From Massariosphaeria phaeospora (taxonomy: Eukaryota; Ascomycota; Dothideomycetes; Pleosporales): a stretch of 64,000 nucleotides of DNA. Made by a program: the position numbers and the translations under genes. The notes below the pieces were generated by a model. That model was not told where the DNA came from. It did no database searches and was given only the letters and a program-made list of their open reading frames with translations. The stretch covers positions 1,865,001 through 1,929,000 of the forward strand of contig JAADJZ010000005.1 of NCBI GenBank assembly GCA_011032825.1, in the 5' to 3' direction. The first letter of the stretch is position 1, and each line of letters opens with the position of its first letter. Shown one piece after another: positions 10,092 to 21,428 of the stretch.

Positions 10092-13000
10092 ATGGCTCCC
10101 TCTACCCGACCGGAGCATCATATCAACCTCAACTACATGCCCCAGCCCATCTCCCAGCCGCCGCGCTCGGGCTCCTCCACCGGCACCACCTCGCCCAATG
10201 AGCCCTCAGGTGGTTCAATCCGCTTTCCTGTCCCAGCTGGCAACACGTCCAGCTCGCTGGGAACCGTCGCTGCTGGCGTCAGGCTGGGTGCAGGGTCTCC
10301 TTCGCATGAATATGGAAATAGGCTATACTCTAAACGGTTTGTCGCACCCTAAAACAGAATCCCATTCAACCTCTAGCTAACATCCGACAGCGCACGCGAG
10401 ATCCAAGCCCAGGAAGGCCTAACTCCACAATTGTGGGGACCTCCTACCAGCGGCAACTCGACGCCTCTGCGTGAAACTATTCCCGAGTCACCCAGCGCGG
10501 AGAGCTTCCCAGACTTCAACCAAGCTATGCCAGAAACCACCGCATCTGCGCAAACGTCTACCCGTCGTGCACGCGCTGGCACCCTGCCGTCACGTTTCTC
10601 GCCCTCGGCAGCACCAGGTGGACTCATGCCCCCAACCTTCCTCCTTCCCAAGTCGTCCCGTCCAACTCCATCAACAAGCCCCTTCAAGCCTGGCCCAGGT
10701 ACACCATCTGAGAGCTCTGGCTTTGCTGCCACTAATGCTAGCAATGCTGCCGCCAAGTCTGCCCTGCTGTCCCGACTTCGCGCAGGCTCAATGCCCCAGC
10801 GACCTGGCTTCCTTCCAGTGTCTGCGTCTCCATTCGGCAATCCCATCTTCTCGACCGGCTGGGCTAGCAATCGCGAGCGTAGCAGCACCCTCCAGAGCAT
10901 TGCTTCGCAGCCTTCCAACGGACCTGGGTCTCCCATTTCCTCGTTCTCTCGTGACTCGCTTGCGGATACGGACGTCAAGACTCTCGACTATCTTGGTCTT
11001 GTGGATACCCCTCAACCTGCGCGTGCAACTCTAGCTCCTTCCGACATTGAGCTTCTTCTTGAAGGCCAGCGAAACGTCATCAACCAGAACTTGGTCAACA
11101 GTGCCAACCGTTTCCGCTCATATTCCGTCAACGCCAAAGAAAAATATGCCGATGACGATTATGAGTACAGTGGAGCAGTGACGCCTTCAGCTGATGCCCG
11201 TGCCGCTGCCCTCCAAGAGGCCGTCCGCCAGCACAACCTGGAAGTGCAAGCCTTCGCCGAATATGCTAGTGCTTCTCGTCCTCGCGCTCGGACTGCTGGT
11301 GTACTGGATTCGCCTTCGCAACGCCTTATGCGAAGCTATCTTCCTATGCCGTCACGGCTAGACAACGCGCTCATGGGAACTGACTTGACGGAAGATGCCG
11401 AGTACAATCTGACTGAAGCCGTCAGAAGTCTTCAGCTTGGTGGGAAGCCAAGCTCATCCAATCTGGGTGATGATAACACCCTGGAAGGCCCTACTCGGGC
11501 TCTTTGGCTTGGCAACATTCCCTCTTCCACCACTGTGTCCTCTCTCAACGTCATTTTCAACGCATATGGCCCCATCGAGTCTACCAGAGTGCTCACCCAC
11601 AAGAACTGCGGTTTCGTCAACTTTGACAACATCGACAGCGCAATCCAAGCCAAGGGCCAGCTCAATGGCAAGGAGATCTTCCCTGGCGCCGGACCGGTTC
11701 GAATTGGCTACGCTAAGGTTCCAAGTGCGGCTGCTACCCCTGGCCATACTGGAATTTTCCCTTCGCCAAGCCCGGATCCACACGCAAAAGCTCAGACTGA
11801 AGGTACTGAGTCGTCTACCGCCAATTCGAGGGCTAACGGTACCCGCTCTGAGACCTTGACCGCACCGTTGAAAACGCCTGAATTGCCGGATCTTCGCGCC
11901 GATATCGTCCAGATCGTGAAAGATCTGGGTGCAACCGACGACGAGCAAACGAGGATTTCCGCACAGGTTGATACCGCCATTCAGAACAACAACTACGCGG
12001 AAGAGATCCCACCTGTTGAAGAGCCGAGTCACAGCCGAGTTCATGATGCTCCCAGACTGCGTGAGATCCGGAAGCGTATCGACAACAACTCTTGTTCGCA
12101 AGCCGAAATCGAAGAAATTGCAATGAACATGCTCCCCGAGATTGCCGAACTGGCCTCGGATTATCTCGGAAACACTGTTGTGCAGAAGCTGTTTGAGTAC
12201 TGCTCTGAACCCACCAAAGAGGCCATGCTGCGAGAGATCGCACCACACCTCGCCAAAATCGGTATTCACAAGAACGGAACTTGGGCCGCGCAGAAGATTA
12301 TCGACGTTGCACGAGCACCTGCTTTGCAGACGATGATCGTCGACTCTATCCGCCAGTACGCCATGTCACTTTTCCTCGATCAGTTTGGAAACTATGTGAT
12401 GCAAGGATGCTTGCGTTACGGGGCACCCTACAACAACTTCATCTTCGAGGCCATGCTCAGCCGACTCTGGGATCTTGCTCAAGGCCGATTCGGTGCCCGA
12501 GCCATGCGAGCTTGTCTGGAGAGTCACTATGCGACGAAAGACCAACAACGCATGGTCGCCGCTGCTATTGCACTTCACAGTGTTCAACTTGCAACTAATG
12601 CGAACGGCGCTCTACTTCTGACGTGGTTCCTCGATACCTGCACCTTCCCTAGGAGACGCACTGTCTTGGCTCCTCGCCTAGTTCCCCACCTTGTTCACTT
12701 GTGCACTCACAAGGTCGCCTACCTCACGGTTCTGAAGATTATCAACCAGCGAAATGAAACAGAAGCTCGTGACACTATCCTGCAAGCGCTGTTCTTTTCG
12801 CCCAACGATCAGATCTTGGAAGATATTCTAGTTGATCAGAACTGTGGAGCAACCTTGATATTCAAAGTACTTACAACGCCATTCTTTGACGAAAAGATCC
12901 GAGCAGATGTCGTTCAGAATGTGCGCAACGTGCTACTCCGTATCAAGGCGCAACCATCGCAAGGGTACAAACGGTTGATGGATGAAGTCAGCCTTTCCAC

Positions 13001-13550
13001 CCGTGGCGGTCCTGGACATAGTGGCCATCGTGATCACTCTTCAACACGGTCAGCAACAAAGGGCAGCCCTGCAGGTTCAAATGCAGAGCCTAGGCAGATG
13101 TACCATGGTGTCCCTCCGGCCGGCTTCGACCCGGTCATGCTTCAGCGTACCGCCAGCATGGACTCGAATGGATTCGAGCAGTACCCCGTGGGTGTCAACG
13201 CACCCATGTTCATGCCCAACATGCAAGCTATGACTGGGCAACAGCAGGTTCAGTACCAGCAGCTTCTTACAAATTCGAGGCCGGGTCAGTTCTACCCACA
13301 AATGAACGGTTTCCAGCCTGCGGTGTCAGGCATGGATGGATTTAGGAATATGTCACCTGTCGCCGGCCCTGGCTTCACAGGCTCGCCTATGGTCCAGCCC
13401 GCCAACCTCGGCCAAGGAATGGCGCCTGTTATGAATGGGCAAATGTATCCATATGGCATGTATGTGCCCCAGCAACAGCAACAAGCTGCGGGTGGTGGTG
13501 GTGGTCAGAGGCGCGGAAGGGTAAGCGTAGACACCGATATGCTCCCTTGA
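10092..13550 (+). CDS. JSN1: JSN1/Puf-type RNA-binding protein (RRM + PUF repeats)
   Basis: Two exons (10092..10336, 10391..13550; donor GTTTGT, acceptor GACAG) give 1,134 residues. A long Ser/Pro-rich N-terminal half includes FSTGWASNRERSSTL and SLADTDVKTLDYLGL, segments I associate with fungal Jsn1-type proteins. The RRM is at about residues 449-525 (RALWLGNIPSSTT, NCGFVNFDNIDSA). Pumilio repeats start near residue 655 (DYLGNTVVQKLFEYC, HKNGTWAAQKIIDVA, DQFGNYVMQGCLRYG, GRFGARAMRACLES). The tail is Gln/Gly/Met-rich. Yeast Jsn1 binds mRNAs for membrane-associated and mitochondrial proteins; target identity here is unknown. The ATG at 10092 gives the first in-frame Met after the pyrimidine-rich leader. 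Confidence 0.9.
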
Positions 13551-14924
13551 CATGACGCTAATTCCGAACAGAGATAAAAGCATATAAACGTGCATTTCAT
13601 ATTCGAAGATGTAGCCCCTCACACATGGCCTTTGTGTGCGGATGCATCCTATATTGGGTCCTAGGTGTTGCAGAGGAGCAGGAACATCATCTTCTGTATA
13701 TGATTCATTTGTCGGCAATCAGATCCGCGGCGGCGCTAAAAGCCTGGCTATACATCACATTACATGCATCCTATCTCCTTGTGTTATTTTTCCGCTTCTA
13801 GGCTGCATACGCGCCAGAGAGAAGGGAGCAGGCCTACCTTACACTCTCAGTTTAACGATCTGCATGTTATCTCTCTTTGGCTTTATCTTTCTTCTTTCTG
13901 GCCCGTCTTAGCGTACACCACGCCGAAACACAATCACTTTACACTGACCCGAGAATGCCACAGCGGTTTGTGGTTTTCCCCCACCGGCCTTTCTGGCTTT
14001 CCTGGCACTTCTTCTTGTATCCTTACTTTGCATCGATGCCCGGAGACCGGACCTCCGCCCATTCTCACGTCGAGGATACTCTACATTGGTGGGAACGGAA
14101 CAGGCGAGCTTTGGAGACGTCCCCTTCTGCGACTGGCTTTTTCACGACTCATACGTACGTACGGGTCCGTGAAGATGGGAATTGTCTCATTCAAGAGCAT
14201 CTAGATTAGGAGGGTGGATTTGGGTGGATGGCAGTGCAGTGCATCTGGAAAGATGACGCGATCGGATGGGATGGGGCATGAGGGTGCGAAGGTATGGCAT
14301 GCACGGGCTTGGAAACCATTTTGTGATGAAAAACCAGTGTTTATCTTTTGTTTTTGGTTTTTGTGCTGTGTCAGATAAGATGAGATAGATGGGGAGAGAG
14401 TGTCTTCCCGTCGTGCAATGGGAAATGTTTGTTCGTTCACATGAGGATGTGTTTGCGTGCGTGCTTGTGTCGGACAAAAGGTATTCATGTAACATGTAAC
14501 AGACCAACAGCGGCCATAGTAGGATGATGCAGCAACGCGAGTAACCCAACAAACTAGTGTCAGCATAGTTTGCTATCAGTTGCACCCAATGCTTTCTTAT
14601 CTATCCTTTTCTTCGGCCAAGGTCACAAAACGAGATCCAGCCTAGCCCGCGACGAGAATGGCGTCGGAAAACAGCAAATACAGAATCCGGGTATCACGTA
14701 TAATAACCCGCCCAAGCGCAGAACCCCACTCCACGGGATACCCCTAAAGAAAGCAAACCAAACCAGCCAAAACCATACGCCATCGTCCAGAAACGACCAA
14801 AGTCCTTTTTGTTTCGCTATCCAGAAAACTCCCGCCCGAAACGCCAAATCAATCACCTACCACGCGCAGACCAATCTGGAAAACCCAGATCCGGAAGTGA
14901 AATTGCCAAACAAAAAAGTATATC
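13551..14924. other. Intergenic, convergent 3' UTR region
   Basis: 1.37 kb between the converging JSN1-like and capping-enzyme genes. Contains only short frames on both strands. A small palindrome, ACGTACGT, sits at about 14154. Nothing else recognised. Confidence 0.5.
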
Positions 14925-16163
14925 TCAGTGCGCGCCATTCAGATTCGCGTCGTTCAACTTGCGCTTCTTGGAATCGCTCTCCTGCAGCTGCAACTGCTGC
15001 TCCTCGACGCGGCGCAGCTGCATGACGGCGTCGCGGATGCGGGCCTCGACGTTGCGCAGATCCTGCTCGGTAACGGGGTTCTCGATGCTGTCGAGCACGC
15101 TGTTGACAGTAGAGATGTGGTTTGCGTCTTTCTTGTCGTCGCGCCAGCGCGGGGAGCCGTCGTCCTCGCGCTTGTAGCGCCAGCGGCCGCTCGTGTCGCG
15201 GTAGCACTCGATGATGCGGCCGTCGAGGCGCTGGTTCAGCGATTTCAGGATCTCCCATTCTTCGTCCGTGACGTGCAGGTCGTGCGCGAAGGGCCGGTAG
15301 TTGTTCTGGCTGTGCAGCACGAGCAGCTGGAAGGGGGTGGGTTTGGCGTTGTAGTCGGGACACACGCCTTCGGCGTCGCGCACAAGCGGGAAGTCGCCGA
15401 GGCGTAGCTTGAAGTCGATGGTGTTTTCGTGCGGGGGTTTCCATTTGAGGATATGGGGGTCGGTGCCGAATTCGTAGGGCGTGCTTTTGCAGGTGAAGAT
15501 TAGGCCGTCGTTTCCGTGGCGCAGGTTCGGCAGTATCTGCGTGAAGGCGTTGGACAAGTGGTAGGACGACAAATTGTCTTTTTGGCGGAGCACGAACGGT
15601 CTCGGCGCCCGTTGGTTGTTTTTCAGCCATGCGTTGTAGGGAACGAAGACTTGGGTGACGAGTTTGCCCAGTCGTTTGTGGTACGGTCGCGGTGTGACGT
15701 TGGCGTTATCACAGGCGAGGCAGTCGAAGACGTAGAAGATCAGGCGCGGCTTTGCCTCGTTGACGTAGTAGTCGTGCACCAGCTCGCCGTCGAGGATCGT
15801 GCCGAACAGGAACTTGTTCGGGTCATTCGCATCCCCCGGCCATGGCACGTATAGCGGCGGCTGGAGCTCATAGTAGTTGTTCTTGCGGTCGATGAGGAGG
15901 GTGACCGGTTCTGGGGCGTTGCCCAAGTTGCGCCAGTGAAGGAACAGGAGGCAGCGGACGCCGTCGGTCTTCTCGCACATGAAGTATTCATTGCGCTGCA
16001 GCTCTGATATGTGTTCGCGCGCAAAGGAGACGGGCTGTGCGCCTGGAAAGCGCGTGTTGTTGCCGCGCTCGAGGAGCTCGGCGACTTCATGCCGTAGCTC
16101 TTCAAGAAGGTGGGGGTTCGCTATGAGATGGCCGGGGATCTGAGGAGGCGCGGAGGGTGGCAT
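14925..16163 (-). CDS. CEG1: mRNA-capping guanylyltransferase (CEG1 family)
   Basis: Single exon; from the chosen ATG at 16163 it encodes 412 residues. The nucleotidyltransferase motifs are all visible: motif I CEKTDGVR (Lys65 would form the GMP adduct), motif III FGTILDGELV, motif IIIa LIFYVFDCL, motif IV NDGLIFTCKSTPY, motif V LKWKPPHENTIDFKL, and the OB-fold end with WRYKREDDGSPRWRDDK and NHISTVNSVLDSI. It transfers GMP to the 5' diphosphate of nascent mRNA in the nucleus; fungi use a separate triphosphatase subunit. An in-frame ATG 30 codons earlier (16253) is possible, but MPPSAPPQIPGHLI is the better start by family length. Confidence 0.95.
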   Translation of the reverse strand: MPPSAPPQIPGHLIANPHLLEELRHEVAELLERGNNTRFPGAQPVSFAREHISELQRNEYFMCEKTDGVRCLLFLHWRNLGNAPEPVTLLIDRKNNYYELQPPLYVPWPGDANDPNKFLFGTILDGELVHDYYVNEAKPRLIFYVFDCLACDNANVTPRPYHKRLGKLVTQVFVPYNAWLKNNQRAPRPFVLRQKDNLSSYHLSNAFTQILPNLRHGNDGLIFTCKSTPYEFGTDPHILKWKPPHENTIDFKLRLGDFPLVRDAEGVCPDYNAKPTPFQLLVLHSQNNYRPFAHDLHVTDEEWEILKSLNQRLDGRIIECYRDTSGRWRYKREDDGSPRWRDDKKDANHISTVNSVLDSIENPVTEQDLRNVEARIRDAVMQLRRVEEQQLQLQESDSKKRKLNDANLNGAH

Positions 16164-16515
16164 GGTGGGCGATACTGGCGGTGTTGAGAGGGTGCCAGTG
16201 TCAAGGTGCACCCTCGGAAGGTGGAGCTCAAAAGCGTTGTACACAAAGAACACGCGAGGTTGAGAGCTCTATGCCAAGCCATTCTTAGTCAGCAGCTTTA
16301 TGAGATCCATAACTGCCCGGGGACCGACCCAGTGTCACGGATGCCAATGCGGAGTTTGCAATACGCTCTGTAATAAGCTGTCTGTACATGATACTACGAC
16401 ACCTAACTATGCGGCGACTCAACTGACGAACTCCTCGAGTTGTACAATACATAGCTCTTCAATGTGGCACCACCGCCACAGATCTCTTTGAACAGCGTGC
16501 GCAGCATCGCGCACG
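16164..16515. other. Short intergenic region
   Basis: 352 bp between the capping-enzyme start and the stop of the CBP3 gene, both on the minus strand. Carries the CEG1 promoter and CBP3 3' UTR; no other signal seen. Confidence 0.5.
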
Positions 16516-17598
16516 TTAAGCTTTCGCGGTATCGCTCTGTACCATCTTGCTCATGGCCTCGACAGTTCCTTCTTCTAGTCCCGGGTCGCCATTGAACGCC
16601 CATCCGCCGTCCGCAACCTCATCATCAGTCGCCAAATCCAGCCTCCGGATTTCCCTCCTCATGTATCCCACCACCTGTGCCAGTTTCTGAAAATCCACGT
16701 CTTCTCTCGCGCCGAACAAGTTTCGCCACACTGCTGCGGCGAGCACCGCGTCCCCTTTGATCAGGCCCTCGTCGTAGGAAAGGAGCACGGCTCGCCATTG
16801 ACTGAACACATCTTTGAGGTACTTTTGGCGCAGCGAGCTGGCGTTCACCTGATGCCAGACTACCAGGCGATCTTCAGCTGCGTAGAAGGCTTGGTTGGTG
16901 AGATGTTGTATCCATAGCGGTGCGTGGGTCGCGGGGAACATGCGGATGCGGACCTGGAGCATGTACATGTGGATGAAGGTTATTTGAGCCCAGTTCACGA
17001 AAGTCGGTGTGAGGCCGAGGGCTAAAGCCGCGTTAGAATATGGATATCCCTATAACGGTGCCAATATCAGGGCTGCTTACTCTCATACCACCAGCCTGTT
17101 CCTTCTCCGATTTGTACACCGTGCTCGTCCGTGGGTATTTCGGCCTTCGTGTCCATAGACTGTGGTATCTTGTAATCACCAGGCCGCGCGCATTCCTTCA
17201 TAAGCCGCTCTGTTGCCCCGTATGCAACATACGTCTCCGTCAGCAACGGCGCTTTCTCCCTGATCTTCCTAGCTAGGCCAGCCAATGGGCTGCTTTTAGG
17301 GTGGACCAGGTCCATCTTGCCGTCGACGATGGGGCTTCTGAAAATAGGTGTCTTGGGCGGCTTCGGCGGCGCGGCCGCCGTGAGAGCCGCAGTCACATGG
17401 TAAGGGCTCGGGCTGTTCGTAGAGAAGTCCCGGGACGGTTGTGATGCTCGGTAAAGAGTGGCTTTTCGAGATGAACGAGGCGCCTGCAATTGTCAGTCGA
17501 AGCTCAATGAACTACTGAGTCTCGCTTACATTCGACAGGAAGGACCGCGGTCGCGACAATGCCCTCGAGCAAGCTCTGCAGGTATAGTTGGAGGCCAT
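16516..17598 (-). CDS. CBP3: Ubiquinol-cytochrome c chaperone CBP3
   Basis: Three exons (17530..17598, 17081..17483, 16516..17021) give 325 residues; introns are 46 and 59 nt. Exon 1 supplies an Arg/Ser-rich mitochondrial presequence (MASNYTCRACSRALSRPRS). The conserved chaperone domain spans about residues 105-270, with YETLGLTPTFVNWAQITFIHMYMLQ bridging the second intron (shown in two pieces: YETLGLTPTF, then WAQITFIHMYML), and AVWRNLFGARED, GYMRREIRRLD. Cbp3 works with Cbp6 at the mitoribosome exit to fold newly made cytochrome b for complex III. The C-terminus (after about residue 290) is variable. Confidence 0.92.
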
Positions 17599-17983
17599 TG
17601 GGATTGGTGTTGATGACACTTCTGCCTCGTGTCACTGCTCCGCAAAAGTCGCGAGTTCGCGCCTTCGCTAACGCACGGATCCATGACTTCACCACTTCGA
17701 CCCACCTTCCCACCACCAATCAACATCACCACATCACCATACTTCATATTCACGATCTACATCAACTGCGAAACCTTAGGAATGTATCAATTCTTTCACG
17801 TCTAATCTTTCCATTCTTCTTGTCGTCGTCGGCTCCTCTTCTCTGTGCTGATCATGGGTGATGGCGCTATTCTCTGCTCTCCTACAATATTCGCTGCCTG
17901 CCACCTACCCATACATTTTTTCGTAGGTATAAAGACGCCCGAACGACAAGAAGAGAAGCCTTGATTCAGTCTGTCCAGTGTGC
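17599..17983. other. Short intergenic region
   Basis: 385 bp upstream of CBP3 and downstream of the 191-residue gene, both minus strand. Pyrimidine-rich on the plus strand; no further feature. Confidence 0.4.
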
Positions 17984-18559
17984 CTAGAGCTTAATACTCA
18001 GCTCTCCATCGAACGTGTCCGCCAAGCGACTCATGATCGCAGCATCATCCCGCCCGAGCTTCATTTTGCCTACTAGCTCACTCAGCTCATTCTCAGTCTG
18101 GCTTGTTGCAAATCTCTTCTGGAGCATGCAAGCGTGCATAACAACAAATACTATAGCCGCCCGCTCCCGCACCATGTTCCACCAAGGTATCTCCAGCTCC
18201 TGGGCCGCTCTCTGCAGCAGCTCAATCAGGACTTTCCGCTCGATTTGGGCACCGTCTTGAATTGGCAACAAGGTGATCAAGTGGTACGTATCGGGCATGA
18301 ATGTGTGGTAGGTCGGAAAGATCTCCCTGACAAGTGTGAAGCCCATCCACAAGGCGGCAATATCGAACTTCATGTAGATACTGTCAGGGTGGTTGTGCGC
18401 GGTCTTCACGAGCTCTTCGATCCACCACTCACCTGGGGAAGATGGGCCTTCCAGCTTGACTTTTTCTATGTGCTCCAAAACTTTACGAATGCTCATCTCA
18501 CGCGGATTTGCCTTGCCGGGTCGGCTTGAACAAGGAAAAATGATCCCGTCCCACCACAT
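17984..18559 (-). CDS. Hypothetical protein, 191 residues
   Basis: Single open frame from MWWDGIIFPC to GELSIKL. I do not recognise a family. It is rich in Trp/Met/Ile and looks like an all-helical soluble domain (for example KVLEHIEKVKLE, ERKVLIELLQRAAQELE, ENELSELVGKMKLGRDDAAIMSRL). No signal peptide or membrane segment stands out, although MVRERAAIVFVVMHACML is hydrophobic. Composition and length support a real gene rather than a shadow, since no gene lies on the other strand. It and the next gene border the gene desert and may belong to the accessory part of the genome. Confidence 0.55.
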   Translation of the reverse strand: MWWDGIIFPCSSRPGKANPREMSIRKVLEHIEKVKLEGPSSPGEWWIEELVKTAHNHPDSIYMKFDIAALWMGFTLVREIFPTYHTFMPDTYHLITLLPIQDGAQIERKVLIELLQRAAQELEIPWWNMVRERAAIVFVVMHACMLQKRFATSQTENELSELVGKMKLGRDDAAIMSRLADTFDGELSIKL

Positions 18560-19307
18560 TGCTAAAGTTGTTGTCTAGATGCGGTTGCTGATGTGTTTAT
18601 TGCTATGGAAGAACAAAGTATTGTCAGTGAGGAGTAAGTACCTGCCTTCTGTCGCGCTTTTCGTACTTGCACTATGCTGATTCACCGCCTAACAGGATTG
18701 TCGGAGATATCCTACTTACGTCCTTTCACCCGACATACGATCTCGTTCACCGCATAGTGTATACTCAGTGCGGTCAGGAGTTCTCCTGGACACTACTGTA
18801 CGTCATAGCGCGAGACCGGTCTTCTACATTGTGAAACTACAGTTGTTTGATTTTGGAGGGTTGAAGCAAACAGTGAAGCTTGACTCTGCTAATCCTAGAG
18901 CTTTAGTCCTTATCAAGGACGGCACTCAGTACTTCACCATGATGTCTTTTCACCTCGGATACTAACGATATATACCAAATCAACAAAAGATAGCCGTCGA
19001 TCAACAATGCTATTCATCACAAAGTGCCATATCACGGAAGAAGACGAGCGGACTATAATCATCACTGCTGTCTGGAAGCATGGTGAATCCTTTTGCGCAT
19101 TGTGTTCACTCGACGTGTCCGCTCAATCTCGGTATGTGCTCTCCTATCATTGGTTGTGAACGAAACAACTGATCTTTTCTAAGTGATATATCCTGCCTGA
19201 GTCGCAACACATAACTACACAATAAGTAGCGGTAGTATATATTTAAATCATTCCACACCACCATAAATAATCCAAAGGGGTTCCCATCCAACTTCCACAA
19301 AAGCAAC
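18560..19307. promoter_or_regulatory. Divergent spacer with TATA-like box
   Basis: About 750 bp between two divergently oriented hypothetical genes. An AT-rich TATATTTAAAT stretch at about 19237-19247 lies some 60-70 bp before the ATG at 19308 and is a reasonable TATA element for it. No other gene. Confidence 0.5.
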
Positions 19308-20480
19308 ATGCGTTTCCATCACTGCGATCCTTACATCCTTCTCAACAAAAAGGTTGGTGACAACAAGGACCTTCAAGACGCTCAAACCATCTGGGAACTC
19401 CTTTACGACGCCGGAGCTTTAGAGATCGAATGTGAGCCTATAGACCTCGACAACCCCATCCATCCTTTGTTTGAGGAGAAGAATTGGGTTGGAATCTCTC
19501 CAGACGCCTACGCAAAGATCGTACCTGCCGTTCAACTAGCATCACTCTGGATTACGGAAAAGAAAATGCTCGACTGGTTCTTTCGCCTTCTCACTGGTGA
19601 TCTCATCAGGGGTACTGACGGCCGTACCGAACTTAATATGCATTCCACCACCGAAGATCACCGTGACCATTTGGTAGAGGGAGCTGTTCAGCGAATGTTC
19701 ATAGACGGCTGTGATAGAACAAGCATAGTCGTCTCGGATACTACTAAAGGTACCTGTACCATAGCGGGTATGCTTGTTCGCATGTCGCCTGGCGAGATTC
19801 AAGCTAACCCTATTAACCCCCGAATCTATATGGACTACTCAGAGGAGAGAAGTTTTCATACCACAGTTATAATAGCAAAAGAGCTATTGGAAACACTTGA
19901 TATACCTTTAACGCAATGTCAACTGCGCCGGGTACTCTTCAGCCTTGCTATCGTGCTTGTGCACGAAGTCACTCATGCATTCGGCGTATGGGCGGGCAAG
20001 CTGTCCGATGGGGAACACGGCTATGAACCCTACATGTTCGCAGACGAGGAAGTGGCCGAGCTGGGCCTATCCTGGGAGTGCAACATACTCGGCGGCACCC
20101 CAGTTGTGGCCATGATGGGAGGGCGTGATATGGACCGCACAACCATGTCTACTCAGTGTCGAGATCCGGACAACCGGCTCGAATATAACGTGCGGACCTC
20201 CGACGTCGACTTTCACTTTCTTCCCATGAAGTCCATAAATTTGTGGTTCATCAAAACTACTTGGGATCGGATCCGGGAAGAAGGCCACCATTTCATGCGT
20301 GCAGAGGCGTCGCGGTGGAGGTTTGTCCGCGAGCCAATCCAGGCGCGGTATTTCTTGCGCCATCACCAGAAGGAAAATGTCAAGGAGGACATTATTCGCA
20401 TCGAGCGAGATGGGGAGATCGTGCATCAGGTGTCGTTGGACAATCCACCCAAGTGGCGCAGGCGACGATTGTTGAACTGA
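19308..20480 (+). CDS. Hypothetical protein with zincin-like HEVTH motif
   Basis: Single exon, 390 residues, no signal peptide. A hydrophobic helix at about residues 208-225 (LRRVLFSLAIVLVHEVTHAF) ends in HEVTH, the HExxH zinc-protease signature, in the expected helix context. About 22-30 residues later comes YEPYMFADEEVAELGLSWE, where an acidic residue could be the third zinc ligand, as in gluzincins. The remainder has no domain I know; the C-terminal part is Arg/Trp-rich (ASRWRFVREPIQARYF). I infer a metal-binding fold, possibly a peptidase; catalysis is unproven. The gene stands alone on the edge of the 5.9-kb gene desert. Confidence 0.6.
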   Translation: MRFHHCDPYILLNKKVGDNKDLQDAQTIWELLYDAGALEIECEPIDLDNPIHPLFEEKNWVGISPDAYAKIVPAVQLASLWITEKKMLDWFFRLLTGDLIRGTDGRTELNMHSTTEDHRDHLVEGAVQRMFIDGCDRTSIVVSDTTKGTCTIAGMLVRMSPGEIQANPINPRIYMDYSEERSFHTTVIIAKELLETLDIPLTQCQLRRVLFSLAIVLVHEVTHAFGVWAGKLSDGEHGYEPYMFADEEVAELGLSWECNILGGTPVVAMMGGRDMDRTTMSTQCRDPDNRLEYNVRTSDVDFHFLPMKSINLWFIKTTWDRIREEGHHFMRAEASRWRFVREPIQARYFLRHHQKENVKEDIIRIERDGEIVHQVSLDNPPKWRRRRLLN

Positions 20481-21428
20481 TAGCCGGGCCGGTCTACGCC
20501 CACACAGCAAATAAGGCACATCTCAATATGTGTACTGTTTCTAGATAATGAATGGTTCAATTCCAAAGTTTACGAGTAAGTATGGCACATGATAATGTAT
20601 ACTGTTTCTAGAAATGAATGATTCAATTCCAAAGTTTACAAGTAAGTAACTTAAACGCTCCATAAAAATCTAAACGTATTGAACACTCTGTCTTATATTG
20701 ATACATATCGCGTTATGAGTAAGATGCACATTGTGACATAATGCCATAATGCATACACGCATCGTCTACGGTGCATGACACGCCTAACTTGCCAGTGCCG
20801 TCACCTACTAGTAGTTTTCTACGCACCAACACAACGTTCTCAAACGCTAGAGTGAGCACTGAGTGCCAGACGTAGCGTGCTCCGTGGGTTTCGTAAAATT
20901 GGCTTGTTAAGGTGTGATGTTGTAAAGATGTAGCTGTAATATGTGGATAGCGGTTTGGTAAGTGGATTCGCTACCATGGAAACGGACGGTATTATTCAGC
21001 ATGAACCCCTCAGTGAAATCTTGATGATGATGATGAATACCAAGCCCACACGATAATTTGACAGTTCATTTTGCCAGGTACACCTTATTCTTAGTACATA
21101 AGCCTCTTCCTCACTTCTTCTACTTCTTTACACGGATTCCTATCGCTCTCGTAAAGCGCCTAAAACAGTGACCAGCCCATTCCATGCTTTGTTCTCCCTG
21201 CGAGTACAAATGTCACTCAATGGTGGCTTAAGTGTCTAAAATTGCTCGAGTAGCAGCTGCATGTGCGGTCTACGGTGTACCAGACGGTCTTATGGTCCCC
21301 TCCATTTCAAAAGGCAACTGGACATTTTGGAGCGCACGCTTGAGTCTGAACTATTACTAAAACGTCGGGTTTCTCAGTTCACGCGTATATGAAGGCTGAC
21401 TTCGATACTCGGAAATGCAACACATAGA
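20481..21428. other. Left part of the gene desert
   Basis: Apart from the 66-bp tandem duplication I find no gene here. The sequence is moderately AT-rich with short frames only. A GATGATGATGATGAAT run lies at about 21022-21037. Confidence 0.5.
20531..20648. repeat. Tandem duplication, about 66-bp period
   Basis: Two copies (about 20531-20582 and 20596-20648) share TACTGTTTCTAGA, then AATGAATG, TTCAATTCCAAAGTTTAC and AGTAAGTA with few differences. It begins 50 bp after the stop of the HEVTH gene and so lies in its 3' UTR or just beyond. Confidence 0.8.

Noticed and set aside
9470..10201. A 243-codon open frame overlapping the start of the PUF gene
   Set aside because: It lacks an ATG at its start and its Pro/Ser/Arg composition reflects the pyrimidine-rich leader.
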